This document shows, in pieces, positions 25,892-35,004 of a DNA stretch of 64,000 nt. The notes under the pieces were generated by a model, which saw nothing but the letters and a program-made list of their open reading frames with translations, ran no database searches and was not told where the DNA came from. Both the position numbers and the translations under genes were made by a program. Position 1 is the stretch's first letter; every line of letters begins with the position of its first letter. Origin of the DNA: a bacterium (GTDB taxonomy: Bacteria > Actinomycetota > Acidimicrobiia > Spongiisociales > Spongiisociaceae); contig JAPPHZ010000030.1 in the NCBI GenBank assembly GCA_028820935.1, positions 1 to 64,000 on the forward strand. Direction: 5' to 3'.

Positions 25892-26326
25892 GTGTCGAAG
25901 TCGACTCTCCAAGCCATTGAGATAGACGCTCCGCCCGCCAAGTGTTTCGACGTGGCGGCCGATTTGGAGGCCTACCCGGAGTGGGCCGGCGGGGTGCGGC
26001 GGGTCTCGGTCCACGAGAAGGACGCCCAGGGACGGCCGGTCAGAGCCACCCTCGTGGTGGATGCCATGATCCGCCAGGTCGAGGTCACCTTCCGCTACAT
26101 CTACGACCCACCCCACGCGATGCGCTGGACGGCCGAGCCGGGCCGGGATGTCCTCGAGCTGGATGGATCCTACGAGTTCCGCGAGCTCGGAGAGGGAACC
26201 ATGGCGGTCTACATGCTGAGGGTGGTTCCCGGGTTCGACATCCCCGGATACCTGCTCAGCCAGGCCGAGAAGCAGATAGTGGGCACGGCCCTGCGCGCGC
26301 TACGGAAGCGGGCCGAAGGGAGCTGA
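25892..26326 (+). CDS. SRPBCC family (polyketide cyclase/START-like) protein
   Basis: The 144-residue protein starts with GTG at 25892 and has the helix-grip pattern of the SRPBCC family: IEIDAPPAKCFDVAADLEAYPEWAGGVRRV at the N-terminus and a long C-terminal amphipathic helix (LLSQAEKQIVGTALRALRKRAEG). Such proteins bind hydrophobic ligands in a cavity; similar ones occur beside lipid or redox genes in actinobacteria. No ligand can be named. Confidence 0.86.
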   Translation: MSKSTLQAIEIDAPPAKCFDVAADLEAYPEWAGGVRRVSVHEKDAQGRPVRATLVVDAMIRQVEVTFRYIYDPPHAMRWTAEPGRDVLELDGSYEFRELGEGTMAVYMLRVVPGFDIPGYLLSQAEKQIVGTALRALRKRAEGS

Positions 26327-26401
26327 CCGCTCGGCCTCGACCCGGTGATCGATCACCCTCGTCACCAACCGGCGGCTTCCGGCTACAGACCCCTGGACGC
26401 G

Positions 26402-26435
26402 CCCGTTCCGGCGTGGGAGGGTACGCCGGAACGGG
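26402..26435. terminator. Bidirectional hairpin terminator
   Basis: CCCGTTCCGGCGT (26402-26414) and ACGCCGGAACGGG (26423-26435) form a perfect 13-bp stem with an eight-base loop. It sits between the convergent SRPBCC and hsp20 genes, so it can serve both. Confidence 0.75.
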
Positions 26436-26478
26436 TTGGGGGAGGCTCTGGTCTGGTCTCAGATGACGGACGGAGCGC

Positions 26479-26922
26479 TCAGGCAGCCTCGATCTCGATG
26501 GTCCTGGGCAGGACGTCCGGTTGCTTCCGGACCACAACGTCCAGGATGCCGTTGGCGAGCCGGGCGGTCACCTGATCGCTGTCCACGTTGTCGGCCAGCG
26601 TGATGGAGCGGGAGAACCCGCCGTCCGCCAACTCCCGGTGGCGGTAGGTGGCCCCATCCGCCAGGTCGTAGGAACGGGAGCCCTTGACGGTCAGCACGTT
26701 GTCCTCCACCGTGACCTCGAGGTCCGCCAACTCGAATCCGGGGATCTCGAAGCGGGCCGTGATCTCGGCGCCGGACTCGATGATGTCCACGCGGGGCACC
26801 AGGGTCGGCGCTCCCAGCCGATCGCGGGCACCGAGGAGATGGGTTCCGGCGAGCGGGAGGCCGTCGAACAACGAGTCGATGTCCGGGACGAACTTGAAGG
26901 GTCGGGTACGTACCAGTTGCAT
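26479..26922 (-). CDS. Hsp20 / alpha-crystallin family small heat shock protein
   Basis: The 147-residue holdase has the alpha-crystallin domain from about VPRVDIIESGAEITARFEIPG to the conserved LANGILDVVVRK (A-x-x-x-G-x-L), ending with a short tail (RTIEIEAA). I chose the ATG giving MQLVRTRPF because AGGAAAG lies upstream; a longer frame to 27003 lacks such support. It shares an AT-rich upstream region with the ROK kinase gene. No CIRCE or clear HspR (HAIR) site was seen. Confidence 0.92.
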   Translation of the reverse strand: MQLVRTRPFKFVPDIDSLFDGLPLAGTHLLGARDRLGAPTLVPRVDIIESGAEITARFEIPGFELADLEVTVEDNVLTVKGSRSYDLADGATYRHRELADGGFSRSITLADNVDSDQVTARLANGILDVVVRKQPDVLPRTIEIEAA

Positions 26923-27143
26923 ATGCGTGCTCTTTCCTCTGATCGGGGTGGGTCCGGCTTCGTCGGCCGACCACCGTTGGGTGCTAGTCATATAATCTAA
27001 CATAAATGCGCTGAGATTTCTTCCAGGAAATGCCTAACTTTTTTCTGGTTCCTATGAAGGGCAGGACATGCCGGCAAACGGGGCGGGATATGCTGAGCCC
27101 GCAATCTGTAGGAGAGCCCGAGACCGAGGCGACGCCGAGGCCG

Positions 27144-28082
27144 ATGAACGACCGTGACCTGACCCTGGGTATCGATCTGGGTGGAACGAAGATGGCGTTC
27201 GCCCATGTGGACGCGCGCGGCGAGATAGTGGAGCATCTGGCGATGCCCCGACCTGCCACGGCCGCCGAGATGGAGACGGTGCCGGTCGAGGTGGCCCATT
27301 CGCTACTCGACTCCCGCATCAAGGCGGTCGGGATCGGCGCCGCCGGCCTGGTGGACGCCGAGGCGGGCGTCCTGATCTGGGGTCCCAACGTGGAAGGCCG
27401 CGAGGTTCGCTTCCGCGAGATCTTCGAAGCCGAGTTGGGCCTTCCCACCGTGGTGGACAACGACGCCAACGTCTCCGGTCTTGCCGAGGCACGCGTAGGC
27501 GCCGCTCGCGGCTACCGGCACGTCTGCATGATCACTCTCGGGACCGGCATCGGCGGTGCCTGGGTCATCGACGGGCGTCCCTATCGCGGGCGGGGGTTCG
27601 CCGGAGAGGTGGGTCACATCCCCGTGGATGTCGGAGGGCCTCGCTGTACCTGCGGTCAGAGGGGCTGCTGGGAGACCTTCGCCTCGGGTCGCCGGCTCGA
27701 TCAGATGGCAAGGGACCTGGCCGCGGCGCGTCCGGGAGGGCTGGTCGCGAAGTTGGCCTGGGGGGAATTACCTGAGGGAGGGCACCTGACTCGGGCCGCG
27801 ATGGAAGGCGATCCTGACGCCACCGGAGCTCTTCAGGAGGTGGCCTTGTGGTTGGGTGTCGGTATCGCCGGGCTGGTGGCGGCCATGGATCCTGAGATCG
27901 TGGTGGTCGGCGGGGGCGTCTCGCAGGTCGGTGATCTGTTCCTGGATGCCGTCCGGGAGTCGTTCCGGAGTGCGCTGGAGGGATCCGACCACCGGGATCC
28001 GACGCCGATAGTATGCGCCGCCCTCAAGGAGGACGCCGGTGTTATCGGCGCCGGACTTCACGCTCGGGAGAGGCTGCTGTGA
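27144..28082 (+). CDS. ROK family sugar kinase (glucokinase-like)
   Basis: The 312-residue ROK kinase shows the ATP phosphate loop GIDLGGTKMAF, catalytic Asp in VVDNDANVSGLAEA, TLGTGIGGAWVIDG, the zinc site formed by His in GEVGHIPVD and the CTCGQRGCWE motif, and adenosine-binding VVVGGGVSQVG. Glucose is the most likely substrate, but N-acetylmannosamine or other hexoses cannot be ruled out. Family alignment favours the ATG at 27144; in-frame starts exist at 27030 and 27090. The stop overlaps the next gene as GTGA. Confidence 0.9.
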   Translation: MNDRDLTLGIDLGGTKMAFAHVDARGEIVEHLAMPRPATAAEMETVPVEVAHSLLDSRIKAVGIGAAGLVDAEAGVLIWGPNVEGREVRFREIFEAELGLPTVVDNDANVSGLAEARVGAARGYRHVCMITLGTGIGGAWVIDGRPYRGRGFAGEVGHIPVDVGGPRCTCGQRGCWETFASGRRLDQMARDLAAARPGGLVAKLAWGELPEGGHLTRAAMEGDPDATGALQEVALWLGVGIAGLVAAMDPEIVVVGGGVSQVGDLFLDAVRESFRSALEGSDHRDPTPIVCAALKEDAGVIGAGLHARERLL

Positions 28083-28489
28083 TCCGTGACTGGCTGGAGG
28101 CAAGGATGGCCGATGAGCGCACGCGTGCGCTCGTCCGCGAGGCGGTCATGCTGGTGCCCAACCTGGGCAAGCTGGTGGCCCGCCTGGCCGCGGATCCCCG
28201 CGTGCCCGTCCGGGCAAAGGTCTTTACCGGGCTGGCGGCGGCGTACGCCCTCTCGCCGATCGACGTAATACCCGACTTCATTCCCGTGCTGGGCAAGACC
28301 GACGACATCCTGCTGATGGCGCTGGCGTTGCGGCACGTGATCGAGGAGGTCGGCGTGGCGGTGGTCAGGGAGCACTGGGACGGCCCCGATCAGGCACTCA
28401 CCGTGATGATCGACCTGATCAGCGCCATCGCCGACACCGTCCCGAGGCCGCTGCGAATGGCCCTCAACCGTTTCCTGCGCGCCGGCTGA
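28079..28489 (+). CDS. DUF1232 (YkvA-like) membrane-associated protein
   Basis: The 136-residue protein starts with GTG at 28079, overlapping the kinase stop by 4 nt. The DUF1232 core is clear: VRAKVFTGLAAAYALSPIDVIPDFIPVLGKTDD, followed by a hydrophobic helix. The function of the family is unknown. Cotranslation with the ROK kinase is suggested by the overlap. Confidence 0.9.
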   Translation: MIRDWLEARMADERTRALVREAVMLVPNLGKLVARLAADPRVPVRAKVFTGLAAAYALSPIDVIPDFIPVLGKTDDILLMALALRHVIEEVGVAVVREHWDGPDQALTVMIDLISAIADTVPRPLRMALNRFLRAG

Positions 28490-28571
28490 ACGGGCGTGGC
28501 CGGCGCCGCAGACCGGCGCCGACGGGTCGGCTCGGTAACCGTGTAGCCGGGCGTCAGGTCGAAGATCAACA

Positions 28572-29504
28572 GTGAAGTACGCGGTTCTGTTTCCGGGCCA
28601 GGGAAGCCAGCGGGTTGGCATGGGTGCCGATCTCTTCGGCGCTCGGCCCGATCTGCTGGTCGACGTGTCGGACCGGGTACTCGGATGGTCTCTCCGTGAC
28701 GTGTGCCTGGAAGGGCCGGAGGAGCGGCTGACCGCCACCGAACACGCCCAGCCGGCCCTCTACGCCCTGGCGTACCAGCTCTGGACGGAGCTCAGCGAAC
28801 GGGTGGGCCACCCGCCGGTGGCGGCGGCCGGGCATTCGCTAGGGGAGTACACGGCACTGGCGGCCTCCGGAGCCTTCTCCTTCGAGACCGGGCTCGGACT
28901 GGTGGACCGGAGAGCCCGCGCCATGGCCGATGCGGTGGCCCGGGTGGATTCCGGAATGGCCGCTCTCCTCGGGGTCTCGGATGAGGTAGCCCACCAGGTC
29001 GCGGCGGACCGGAGGCTCGAGGGTGGCAGGCTCTGGGTGGCCAACCGCAATGCTCCGGGCCAGGTGGTGGTGGCCGGAGCGCTCGAGGACATCGGCTGGC
29101 TGGTCCGCAACGCCCGCCATCTGGGGATCCGGCGAGCGATCGAACTGGAGGTGGCGGGCGCTTTCCATACGCCGCTCATGGAGCCGGCCGTATCGAGCCT
29201 GGCCGCCGCGCTGTCCGGGGTGGGGATCCGCCCCCTCGCCTTCCCCGTATGGGCCAACGTCTCCGCCCGGCCTATGGCGAGCGGGGAGGTCAAGGAGATG
29301 CTGAGCCGCCAGATCACCGCCCCGGTCCGGTTCGGCGAGACCCTGCGTGGTATGGCGGACGCCGGCGTCGAAGCATTCGTCCACGTCGGCCCCGGGGACG
29401 TCACGGCCGGCCTGGCCAGGAGGGCAGTCCGCGGGTGCCGGGTCCTGGTCGCGTCGTCGATCGGGGACGTCGAGGAGGTCGCCGGCCGCCTTGACCGGTC
29501 ATGA
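28572..29504 (+). CDS. fabD: Malonyl-CoA:ACP transacylase
   Basis: The 310-residue enzyme loads malonyl groups onto acyl carrier protein. FPGQGSQRVGMG opens the fold, the nucleophilic Ser is in AAGHSLGEYTAL, the Arg in DRRARAM holds the malonyl carboxylate, and the catalytic His is in AGAFHTPLM. The GTG start is at 28572. It heads the fabD-fabH-fabG-acpP-fabF cluster of type II fatty acid synthesis. Confidence 0.95.
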   Translation: MKYAVLFPGQGSQRVGMGADLFGARPDLLVDVSDRVLGWSLRDVCLEGPEERLTATEHAQPALYALAYQLWTELSERVGHPPVAAAGHSLGEYTALAASGAFSFETGLGLVDRRARAMADAVARVDSGMAALLGVSDEVAHQVAADRRLEGGRLWVANRNAPGQVVVAGALEDIGWLVRNARHLGIRRAIELEVAGAFHTPLMEPAVSSLAAALSGVGIRPLAFPVWANVSARPMASGEVKEMLSRQITAPVRFGETLRGMADAGVEAFVHVGPGDVTAGLARRAVRGCRVLVASSIGDVEEVAGRLDRS

Positions 29505-29709
29505 TCCGTCACCGCCCGCCGCACCCCCTCCGCTCGTGCCCGGCCCGTTTCACCCTACGGCGCCCTGTGACCCCGCCATCGCTCAAGACCCTCGCTAGAG
29601 TTGCCTGCGCGAGGCCCTGCCGGCCTGCCCATCCATCCGAAGAAGGGGCTTCCCTGTCGTATCGATGCCTGCAGGTGAACCGGGCCGGCCGCCACGAGAA
29701 GAGGGATGG

Positions 29710-30786
29710 ATGAGGTACGCCGAGATTACCGGTTGGGGCAAGGCCCTTCCTCCGACCGTCCTCAGCAACGCTGACCTCGAGCAACTGGTCGACACCAGCG
29801 ACGAGTGGATCACCTCTCGCAGCGGTATCAAGGAGCGGCGTATCTCCCACGTAGCCGCTAGCGACATGGCCGAGTTGGCCGCCCGCCGCGCCATCGCCGC
29901 GGCCGGTGTCGAGATGGAGGAGATCGATCTCGTCATCAATGCCACTTGCACCCCCGAGTCGATCATTCCCGCCTCCGCCTCCTACGTGCAGGCCAAGCTG
30001 GGAGCGGTCAACGCCGGCGCGATGGACCTCAACGCCAACTGTTCGGGGTTCGTCTACTCCTACGTGACCGCCGACGCCCTGGTCCGGGCCGGGGTCGCCG
30101 ACACGGTGGTGCTGGTCGGTGTGGAGCGCCTCAGCTGGGTGCTCGACTACACGGACCGCGTCACCTGCATCCTCTTCGGGGACGGGGCAGGAGCGGTCGT
30201 CCTTCAGCCGACCGATACCGAGGGCGGAGTGTTCGGCTCCGAGCTGGGGGTGGATGGAACGATGGCCGATCTCCTGTCCGTGGACGGCGACGGCACCGTC
30301 CAGCCCGGCTCGTCACTCACACCACCCCGGATCGTGATGCAGGGGTCGGACGTGTTCCGGAGGGCGGTGACGGCCATGGCGGATGCTTCGGAGGCGGTCG
30401 TACGCCAGGCCGGATGGGATCTCGACGACATCGACCTCCTGATACCGCATCAGGCCAACCAGCGGATCATCGACGCCACCTCCCGGCGGCTCAAGCTGGA
30501 TCCTGCCCGAGTTTTCCTCAACATCCATGCGTACGGGAACACCAGCGCCGCCACCATCCCGATCGCGCTGACGGAGGCCATCGAGGCCAGGCGGCTTCCT
30601 CCCCGCGCCAACCTGGTGTTCGCGGCCTTCGGCGGAGGGCTCACATGGGCGGCCGCGGCGGTTCGGTTCGGCGAGCGGGTCACGCCCATCGGGGAAGTCG
30701 ATGACGAGCTTCCCGGCACCGATGAATCGGTGTGGGATCTGCTGGAGGCCAATTTCAAGTCCTTCGGGAGGCTCGAGCTCGAATGA
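29710..30786 (+). CDS. fabH: 3-oxoacyl-ACP synthase III
   Basis: The 358-residue condensing enzyme starts fatty acid chains from acyl-CoA and malonyl-ACP. The catalytic triad is the Cys in NANCSGFVYSY, His in IPHQANQRI and Asn in HAYGNTSAA. The residue before Cys is Asn where Ala is usual, and about 30 extra residues follow the usual C-terminal RFG, ending KSFGRLELE. I start at the ATG giving MRYAEITGWG, with GAAGAGGG upstream. The stop overlaps fabG as ATGA. Branched starters are plausible given the nearby branched-chain pathway, but this is not shown. Confidence 0.94.
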   Translation: MRYAEITGWGKALPPTVLSNADLEQLVDTSDEWITSRSGIKERRISHVAASDMAELAARRAIAAAGVEMEEIDLVINATCTPESIIPASASYVQAKLGAVNAGAMDLNANCSGFVYSYVTADALVRAGVADTVVLVGVERLSWVLDYTDRVTCILFGDGAGAVVLQPTDTEGGVFGSELGVDGTMADLLSVDGDGTVQPGSSLTPPRIVMQGSDVFRRAVTAMADASEAVVRQAGWDLDDIDLLIPHQANQRIIDATSRRLKLDPARVFLNIHAYGNTSAATIPIALTEAIEARRLPPRANLVFAAFGGGLTWAAAAVRFGERVTPIGEVDDELPGTDESVWDLLEANFKSFGRLELE

Positions 30787-31517
30787 GCAAGGTGGCGCTG
30801 GTGACCGGTGGTTCCCGAGGGATCGGGCGCGCCATCTCCGTGGCCCTGGCCGGCCGGGGCTACTCGGTGGCGGTGAATTACCGGAGCCGGCCCGGGCCGG
30901 CGGCAGAGGTGGTGGAGAGCATCGGGGAAGCGGGGGGCTCGGCGGCCGCGTTCGCGGCGGATGTGAGCCGGGCGGCCGACGTGACCAGGCTGTTCTCGGA
31001 GGTGGAGGAGAGGCTCGGTCGTCCGACCATCCTCGTCAACAACGCCGGCACCACGGACGACAACCTGCTGCTCCGCATGGAGGAGGCCGCCTGGGACCGG
31101 CTCATGGAGATAAACCTGAAATCCGTCTACCTGTGCAGCAAGGCTGCGCTGCGCGGAATGCTCAGGGAGAAGTGGGGGAGGATCGTGTCGATAGCCTCCG
31201 TGTCGGGCCTGGTCGGCAATCCGGGCCAGACCAACTACGCCGCCTCCAAGGCGGGGGTGATCGCCTTCTCCAAGTCCCTTTCCAGGGAGGTCGGTTCCAG
31301 AGGGGTTACGGTAAACGCGGTCGCGCCGGGCTTTGTGCTTACCGAACTGACGTCCGGCCTGCCGGACTCGTTCCTGGAGCAGGTACGCTCTACGACCAGC
31401 CTCCGCAGGATCGGCCGGGCCGAGGAGATAGCTTCGGCCGTGGCGTTTCTGGTCTCGGACGGCGCTTCGTACATAACCGGCCAAGTTCTGGTCGTCGACG
31501 GCGGTCTCGTCCTCTGA
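30783..31517 (+). CDS. fabG: 3-oxoacyl-ACP reductase
   Basis: The 244-residue short-chain dehydrogenase has TGGSRGIGRA for the NADPH pyrophosphate, VNNAG, and the catalytic Ser, Tyr and Lys in SIASVSGL and YAASKAG. It reduces beta-ketoacyl-ACP. Its ATG overlaps the fabH stop, so the two are coupled; acpP follows after 42 bp with its own AAGGAGA site. Confidence 0.95.
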   Translation: MSKVALVTGGSRGIGRAISVALAGRGYSVAVNYRSRPGPAAEVVESIGEAGGSAAAFAADVSRAADVTRLFSEVEERLGRPTILVNNAGTTDDNLLLRMEEAAWDRLMEINLKSVYLCSKAALRGMLREKWGRIVSIASVSGLVGNPGQTNYAASKAGVIAFSKSLSREVGSRGVTVNAVAPGFVLTELTSGLPDSFLEQVRSTTSLRRIGRAEEIASAVAFLVSDGASYITGQVLVVDGGLVL

Positions 31518-31559
31518 GTCGGGACCCCGCAACGCAATCACATCAAGGAGACAAGCAAC

Positions 31560-31805
31560 ATGGATCGCTCGCAAGTTCAGGCCAAGATGCGGGATCTGCT
31601 CGTTGACGAGTTGGGCCTCGATGCCGACAAGATCACGGACGCGGCGACTTTCGAGGAGGACCTCGAGGTGGATTCGCTGGGAGTGGTCGAGCTACTGATG
31701 GCCCTCGAGGACGAGTTCGGCGTCAAGATTCCCGACGAGGAGGCCGAGAACATAACGGCGGTGGGCGAGGCGATCGACCTGGTAGTCGCCAAGCTCGCCT
31801 CCTAA
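31560..31805 (+). CDS. acpP: Acyl carrier protein
   Basis: The 81-residue acidic four-helix protein carries the phosphopantetheine attachment Ser in the DSLGVVELLMALE motif. It shuttles acyl groups between the Fab enzymes encoded on both sides. The AAGGAGAC ribosome binding site lies just upstream. Confidence 0.96.
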   Translation: MDRSQVQAKMRDLLVDELGLDADKITDAATFEEDLEVDSLGVVELLMALEDEFGVKIPDEEAENITAVGEAIDLVVAKLAS

Positions 31806-31827
31806 GAGGGCAATTCGGGGGTCGTCC

Positions 31828-33081
31828 ATGCGCGGGGAGGCCCGGAGGGTGGTGGTGACCGGTATGGGCGCCATCACGCCGCTCGGTCACACGGTCGAAG
31901 ACACCTGGAAGGCGGCCCTGGCCGGCGAGTCCGGGATCGGTCCGATCACCCAGTTCGATCCTTCCGGAGTGCAGACCAAATTCGCCGGTGAGGTGCGCGG
32001 TTGGGATCCGGAACTCGTCATCCCCAGGCGGGAGGCCCGCCGGCTCGACCGCTCGGCGCAGCTCTTCGTGAGCGCCGCGCAGCAGGCCATGGACGATTCC
32101 GGTCTCGACTTCGTGGCCGACAGTTCAGACTCCCACCGGGCCGGGGTGGTGGTCGGCTCCGGCCTCGGGGGGATGCTGTCCTTCGACAACCACATCAAGG
32201 TGATGATGGACCGGGGGGCTTCCCGGATCAGCCCGCTGGCGGTAACGATGATCATCCCCAACGAGGCGGCCGGGGTGGCTTCCATCCGCTTCAACATGCG
32301 CGGGCCGGTGACCTGCGTGGTGACGGCGTGCGCGGCATCTGCCAACGCCATCGGCGACGCCGCCGAGCTAATCCGGCGGGGCGCCGCCGATGTCATGCTG
32401 GCGGGCGGCGCCGAGGCCACGATCTGCGAATTCGGCATCGGGTCCTTCAACAGCAGCAAGGCGCTCAGCACCCGTAACGAGGATCCGACCGGCGCCTCCC
32501 GCCCGTTCGATGCCGATCGGGACGGCTTCGTCATGTCGGAGGGCGGCGTGTGCGTGATACTCGAGGATCGCGAGCGGGCTCTGGCCAGGGGTGCTCGTAT
32601 CCATGCCGAGGTGATCGGGTACGGGATGACCTCCGACGCCCATCATGTCACCCTGCCCCGTCCGGGTGGCGAAGGGGCGGCGCGGGCGATGGAGGCCGCC
32701 CTCGACTCGGCCGCCCTCGAGCCGGAGCAGCTGGGTTACATCAACGCCCACGGCACCTCGACCAAGGCCAACGACGTCACCGAGACGCAGGCGATCAAGC
32801 TGGCTCTGGGCGAGAAGGCGGCCCGGGCCGTGCCGGTCTCGTCCACCAAGTCGATGACCGGACACCTGATGGGCGGCGCCGGCGCCGTGGAGTCGATCTT
32901 CTGCATCCAGGCGATCAACCACGGGATCATCCCGCCCACCATCAACTACGCCACGCCCGATCCCGATTGCGACCTCGACTACGTTCCCAACGAGCCGCGC
33001 GAGGCGGAGGTGGCGTACGCCATGACCAACTCCTTTGGGTTCGGCGGGCACAACGTGGTGCTCATCTTCGGACGTCCTTAG
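31828..33081 (+). CDS. fabF: 3-oxoacyl-ACP synthase II
   Basis: The 417-residue elongation condensing enzyme starts VVVTGMGAITPLG and has the Cys nucleophile in VVTACAASANAI, with His residues in NAHGTSTKANDVTE and STKSMTGHLMGGAGA. It ends the fab cluster. Its TAG stop is the first codon of an AT-rich palindromic element. Confidence 0.95.
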   Translation: MRGEARRVVVTGMGAITPLGHTVEDTWKAALAGESGIGPITQFDPSGVQTKFAGEVRGWDPELVIPRREARRLDRSAQLFVSAAQQAMDDSGLDFVADSSDSHRAGVVVGSGLGGMLSFDNHIKVMMDRGASRISPLAVTMIIPNEAAGVASIRFNMRGPVTCVVTACAASANAIGDAAELIRRGAADVMLAGGAEATICEFGIGSFNSSKALSTRNEDPTGASRPFDADRDGFVMSEGGVCVILEDRERALARGARIHAEVIGYGMTSDAHHVTLPRPGGEGAARAMEAALDSAALEPEQLGYINAHGTSTKANDVTETQAIKLALGEKAARAVPVSSTKSMTGHLMGGAGAVESIFCIQAINHGIIPPTINYATPDPDCDLDYVPNEPREAEVAYAMTNSFGFGGHNVVLIFGRP

Positions 33082-33136
33082 TTTCTAGTCTCTAGTCTAA
33101 TATTAAAATTGACTACACACTAGCAACTAGTAACTA
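33079..33136. repeat. AT-rich palindromic element, copy 1, stop-to-stop between convergent genes
   Basis: TAGTTTCTAGT (33079-33089) and ACTAGTAACTA (33126-33136) form an 11-bp inverted repeat with one mismatch. The interior is AT-rich (TAATATTAAAATTGAC), in sharp contrast to the GC-rich genes. The element starts with the fabF stop codon and ends with the stop codon of the opposite gene. A second copy lies at 37067-37127. Confidence 0.75.
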
Positions 33137-33652
33137 ATCGCGGCGGGCGCGCAGGGCGATGAGTGTGATCGCCAGGCCCACGGTGCCCACCAGCGACACC
33201 GCGGCCAGGGCGAGGAGCAGCCAGAGGACGAGGGGGATGCGCCCCATCAAAGCGCCCACGCCGAGCGCCACCGCCCCCAGCACGAAGGTAGCCCCGGCTC
33301 CGACCACCAGCCCCACCAGTGCCATATCCCAAAGGGACCCCTGGCGGCCGCGATCGCCAGGGGGCCGGCCGTCATCCTCTATCTCGCGGTCATCCTGAGG
33401 GGCGGAGAGGTCACCGCCGGGCGCATCCCGGCTGTCCGACCGCCATTCCCTCAGGGATCGGTCGGCCAGAACCACCACGATCCCCACCCCGCCGCCGGCA
33501 ACGAGCGCTGACACCGCTGCGACCAGCAGGACGGACAGGGTGTCGCATGAGCTGTCGAGGCATCCCACGCGGGCGACGGTCCCGCCGATGAATCCTCCTA
33601 TCAGCGCGGCCAGCCCGACCGGTAACACGAAGGTGTAGCGGAGTTGGACCAA
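33134..33652 (-). CDS. Four-helix membrane protein, unknown function
   Basis: The product has about 172 residues if it starts at the TTG at 33652 (LVQLRYTFVLPV). About two hydrophobic helices precede a charged central loop (about residues 75-110, Asp/Arg rich) and two helices follow, ending in LIALRARRD. I recognise no family. The start is uncertain: a GTG eight codons downstream is an alternative. It follows the other membrane protein gene by a few bases on the same strand. Confidence 0.62.
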   Translation of the reverse strand: MVQLRYTFVLPVGLAALIGGFIGGTVARVGCLDSSCDTLSVLLVAAVSALVAGGGVGIVVVLADRSLREWRSDSRDAPGGDLSAPQDDREIEDDGRPPGDRGRQGSLWDMALVGLVVGAGATFVLGAVALGVGALMGRIPLVLWLLLALAAVSLVGTVGLAITLIALRARRD

Positions 33653-33654
33653 CC

Positions 33655-34416
33655 TCAGTCGCGCTCGTCCAGGGGCTGGCCCGATCGGCTGTAGCCGGCC
33701 GCCTCCATGAGCCCCGGCGGGGTCACTTCGGGCAGGATCGAGACGGGCTTGCCCCGTCGCGGCTGTGGGGGCTCGGTGGCCATACGGGCCTCCGGCGTCC
33801 ACGCCAGGTAGGTGAGCACCGCGGTGGCGGCCACCAGCACCGTCGCCGCCCAGGGGACCAGCCCGAGCGAGGCGAGCACGCCCAGCGGCAGGACGCCCAG
33901 CCGGACCACCCAGAGGGATCCGTTTACGGCGCGGGCGTAGGCCCATCCCGCCACCAGCCCGAACCCCACCAGGACCCAGCCGCCGACCGTGACGTCCGGT
34001 GTTCCCAACCGACCGGTGATGCCCGGTATCCACACCAGGCCGAGCGCCAGGACCGTGGCCCCCGTCGGTACCCGATCCGGCTTCACCGGATGGAACCACC
34101 CGTCGAGCGAGCGTGTCCACGCCAGCCCGGCTCCCGCCGCGCCGGTCGACAGCGCCAGACCCCAAAGGACGCTGATCGGTGTCAGGAGAGCCGTCAGCGC
34201 CCAGCCGGCTCCGACCACGATGAGCGCGATGCGGACCCATCGTCCTGGCGAAAGGAGCATGGCCACCACGAGCACGGCGGCCTCGATAACGAGCCCGACG
34301 GTCACCAGCGAGGCGGCGCCGGTTTCCCAGGGTGACGTTCCGAACAGGATCTGTGCGGCCCAGAGCAGCCCGCTCAGCAGGACGAGAACCGCGGCCAGCG
34401 GCACCCTATACGGCAT
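33655..34416 (-). CDS. Polytopic membrane protein, unknown function
   Basis: From the ATG at 34416 (MPYRVPLAAVLVLL) the product has 253 residues with about eight hydrophobic segments and a polar C-terminal tail of about 50 residues. No catalytic motif is visible. It lies back to back with the NUDIX gene and forms an operon with the shorter membrane protein downstream, ending within 3 bp of its start. Confidence 0.68.
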   Translation of the reverse strand: MPYRVPLAAVLVLLSGLLWAAQILFGTSPWETGAASLVTVGLVIEAAVLVVAMLLSPGRWVRIALIVVGAGWALTALLTPISVLWGLALSTGAAGAGLAWTRSLDGWFHPVKPDRVPTGATVLALGLVWIPGITGRLGTPDVTVGGWVLVGFGLVAGWAYARAVNGSLWVVRLGVLPLGVLASLGLVPWAATVLVAATAVLTYLAWTPEARMATEPPQPRRGKPVSILPEVTPPGLMEAAGYSRSGQPLDERD

Positions 34417-34464
34417 GGCCCCATTCTGGCGCACCGCCTCCTCGAACAGAAGCCGACCGGTACG

Positions 34465-35004
34465 ATGGCCGGCGTGGTAGCGAGATACGAGGGCGGATGG
34501 CCCGGCGAGGCCGTCTTCTGCCCTGCTTGCGGGGCCAAGCTCGACCGGGCCCAGATGTACGGCCGGGAGCGGGGGGTGTGCCCGGACTGTGGCCGCATCG
34601 AATTCCGGGCCCCGCAGCTGGCGGCCGCGGTGCTGCTGCGGGACCATGCCGGCCGGGTGCTTCTGGTCGAGCGGGGACCGGGCGCCACCCGGTCCGGGCG
34701 ATGGTCGATCCCGGCGGGCTACGTGGACTATGGCGAGGACGTGCGCGATGCCGCCGCGCGGGAGCTCCTCGAGGAGACCGGTCTGGTCGCGACCATAGGC
34801 CCCCCGGTGTTCGTGGCCACCAACTTCCACGATCCGGCCAAGGTGAGCGTGTGCATATGGTTCGCCGGCACCGCCACGGACGGAGAGATGGTCGCCGGGT
34901 CGGACGCCTCCGACATCGGCTGGTTCGCGCTGGATGACCTGCCCGAGTTGGCGTTCGAGACCGACACCGCCCTGATCAGCCGGCTCCGGACCGGGGAGTT
35001 GTAG
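34465..35004 (+). CDS. NUDIX hydrolase with N-terminal zinc ribbon
   Basis: The 179-residue protein has a zinc ribbon (CPACG and CPDCG, about residues 19-43) as in NudC-like NADH pyrophosphatases, then the Nudix box GYVDYGEDVRDAAARELLEETGL (GX5EX7REUXEEXGU). It hydrolyses a nucleoside diphosphate linked to another group; the exact substrate is unknown. Its 3' end overlaps the convergent phosphatase gene by 29 bp. Confidence 0.9.
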   Translation: MAGVVARYEGGWPGEAVFCPACGAKLDRAQMYGRERGVCPDCGRIEFRAPQLAAAVLLRDHAGRVLLVERGPGATRSGRWSIPAGYVDYGEDVRDAAARELLEETGLVATIGPPVFVATNFHDPAKVSVCIWFAGTATDGEMVAGSDASDIGWFALDDLPELAFETDTALISRLRTGEL

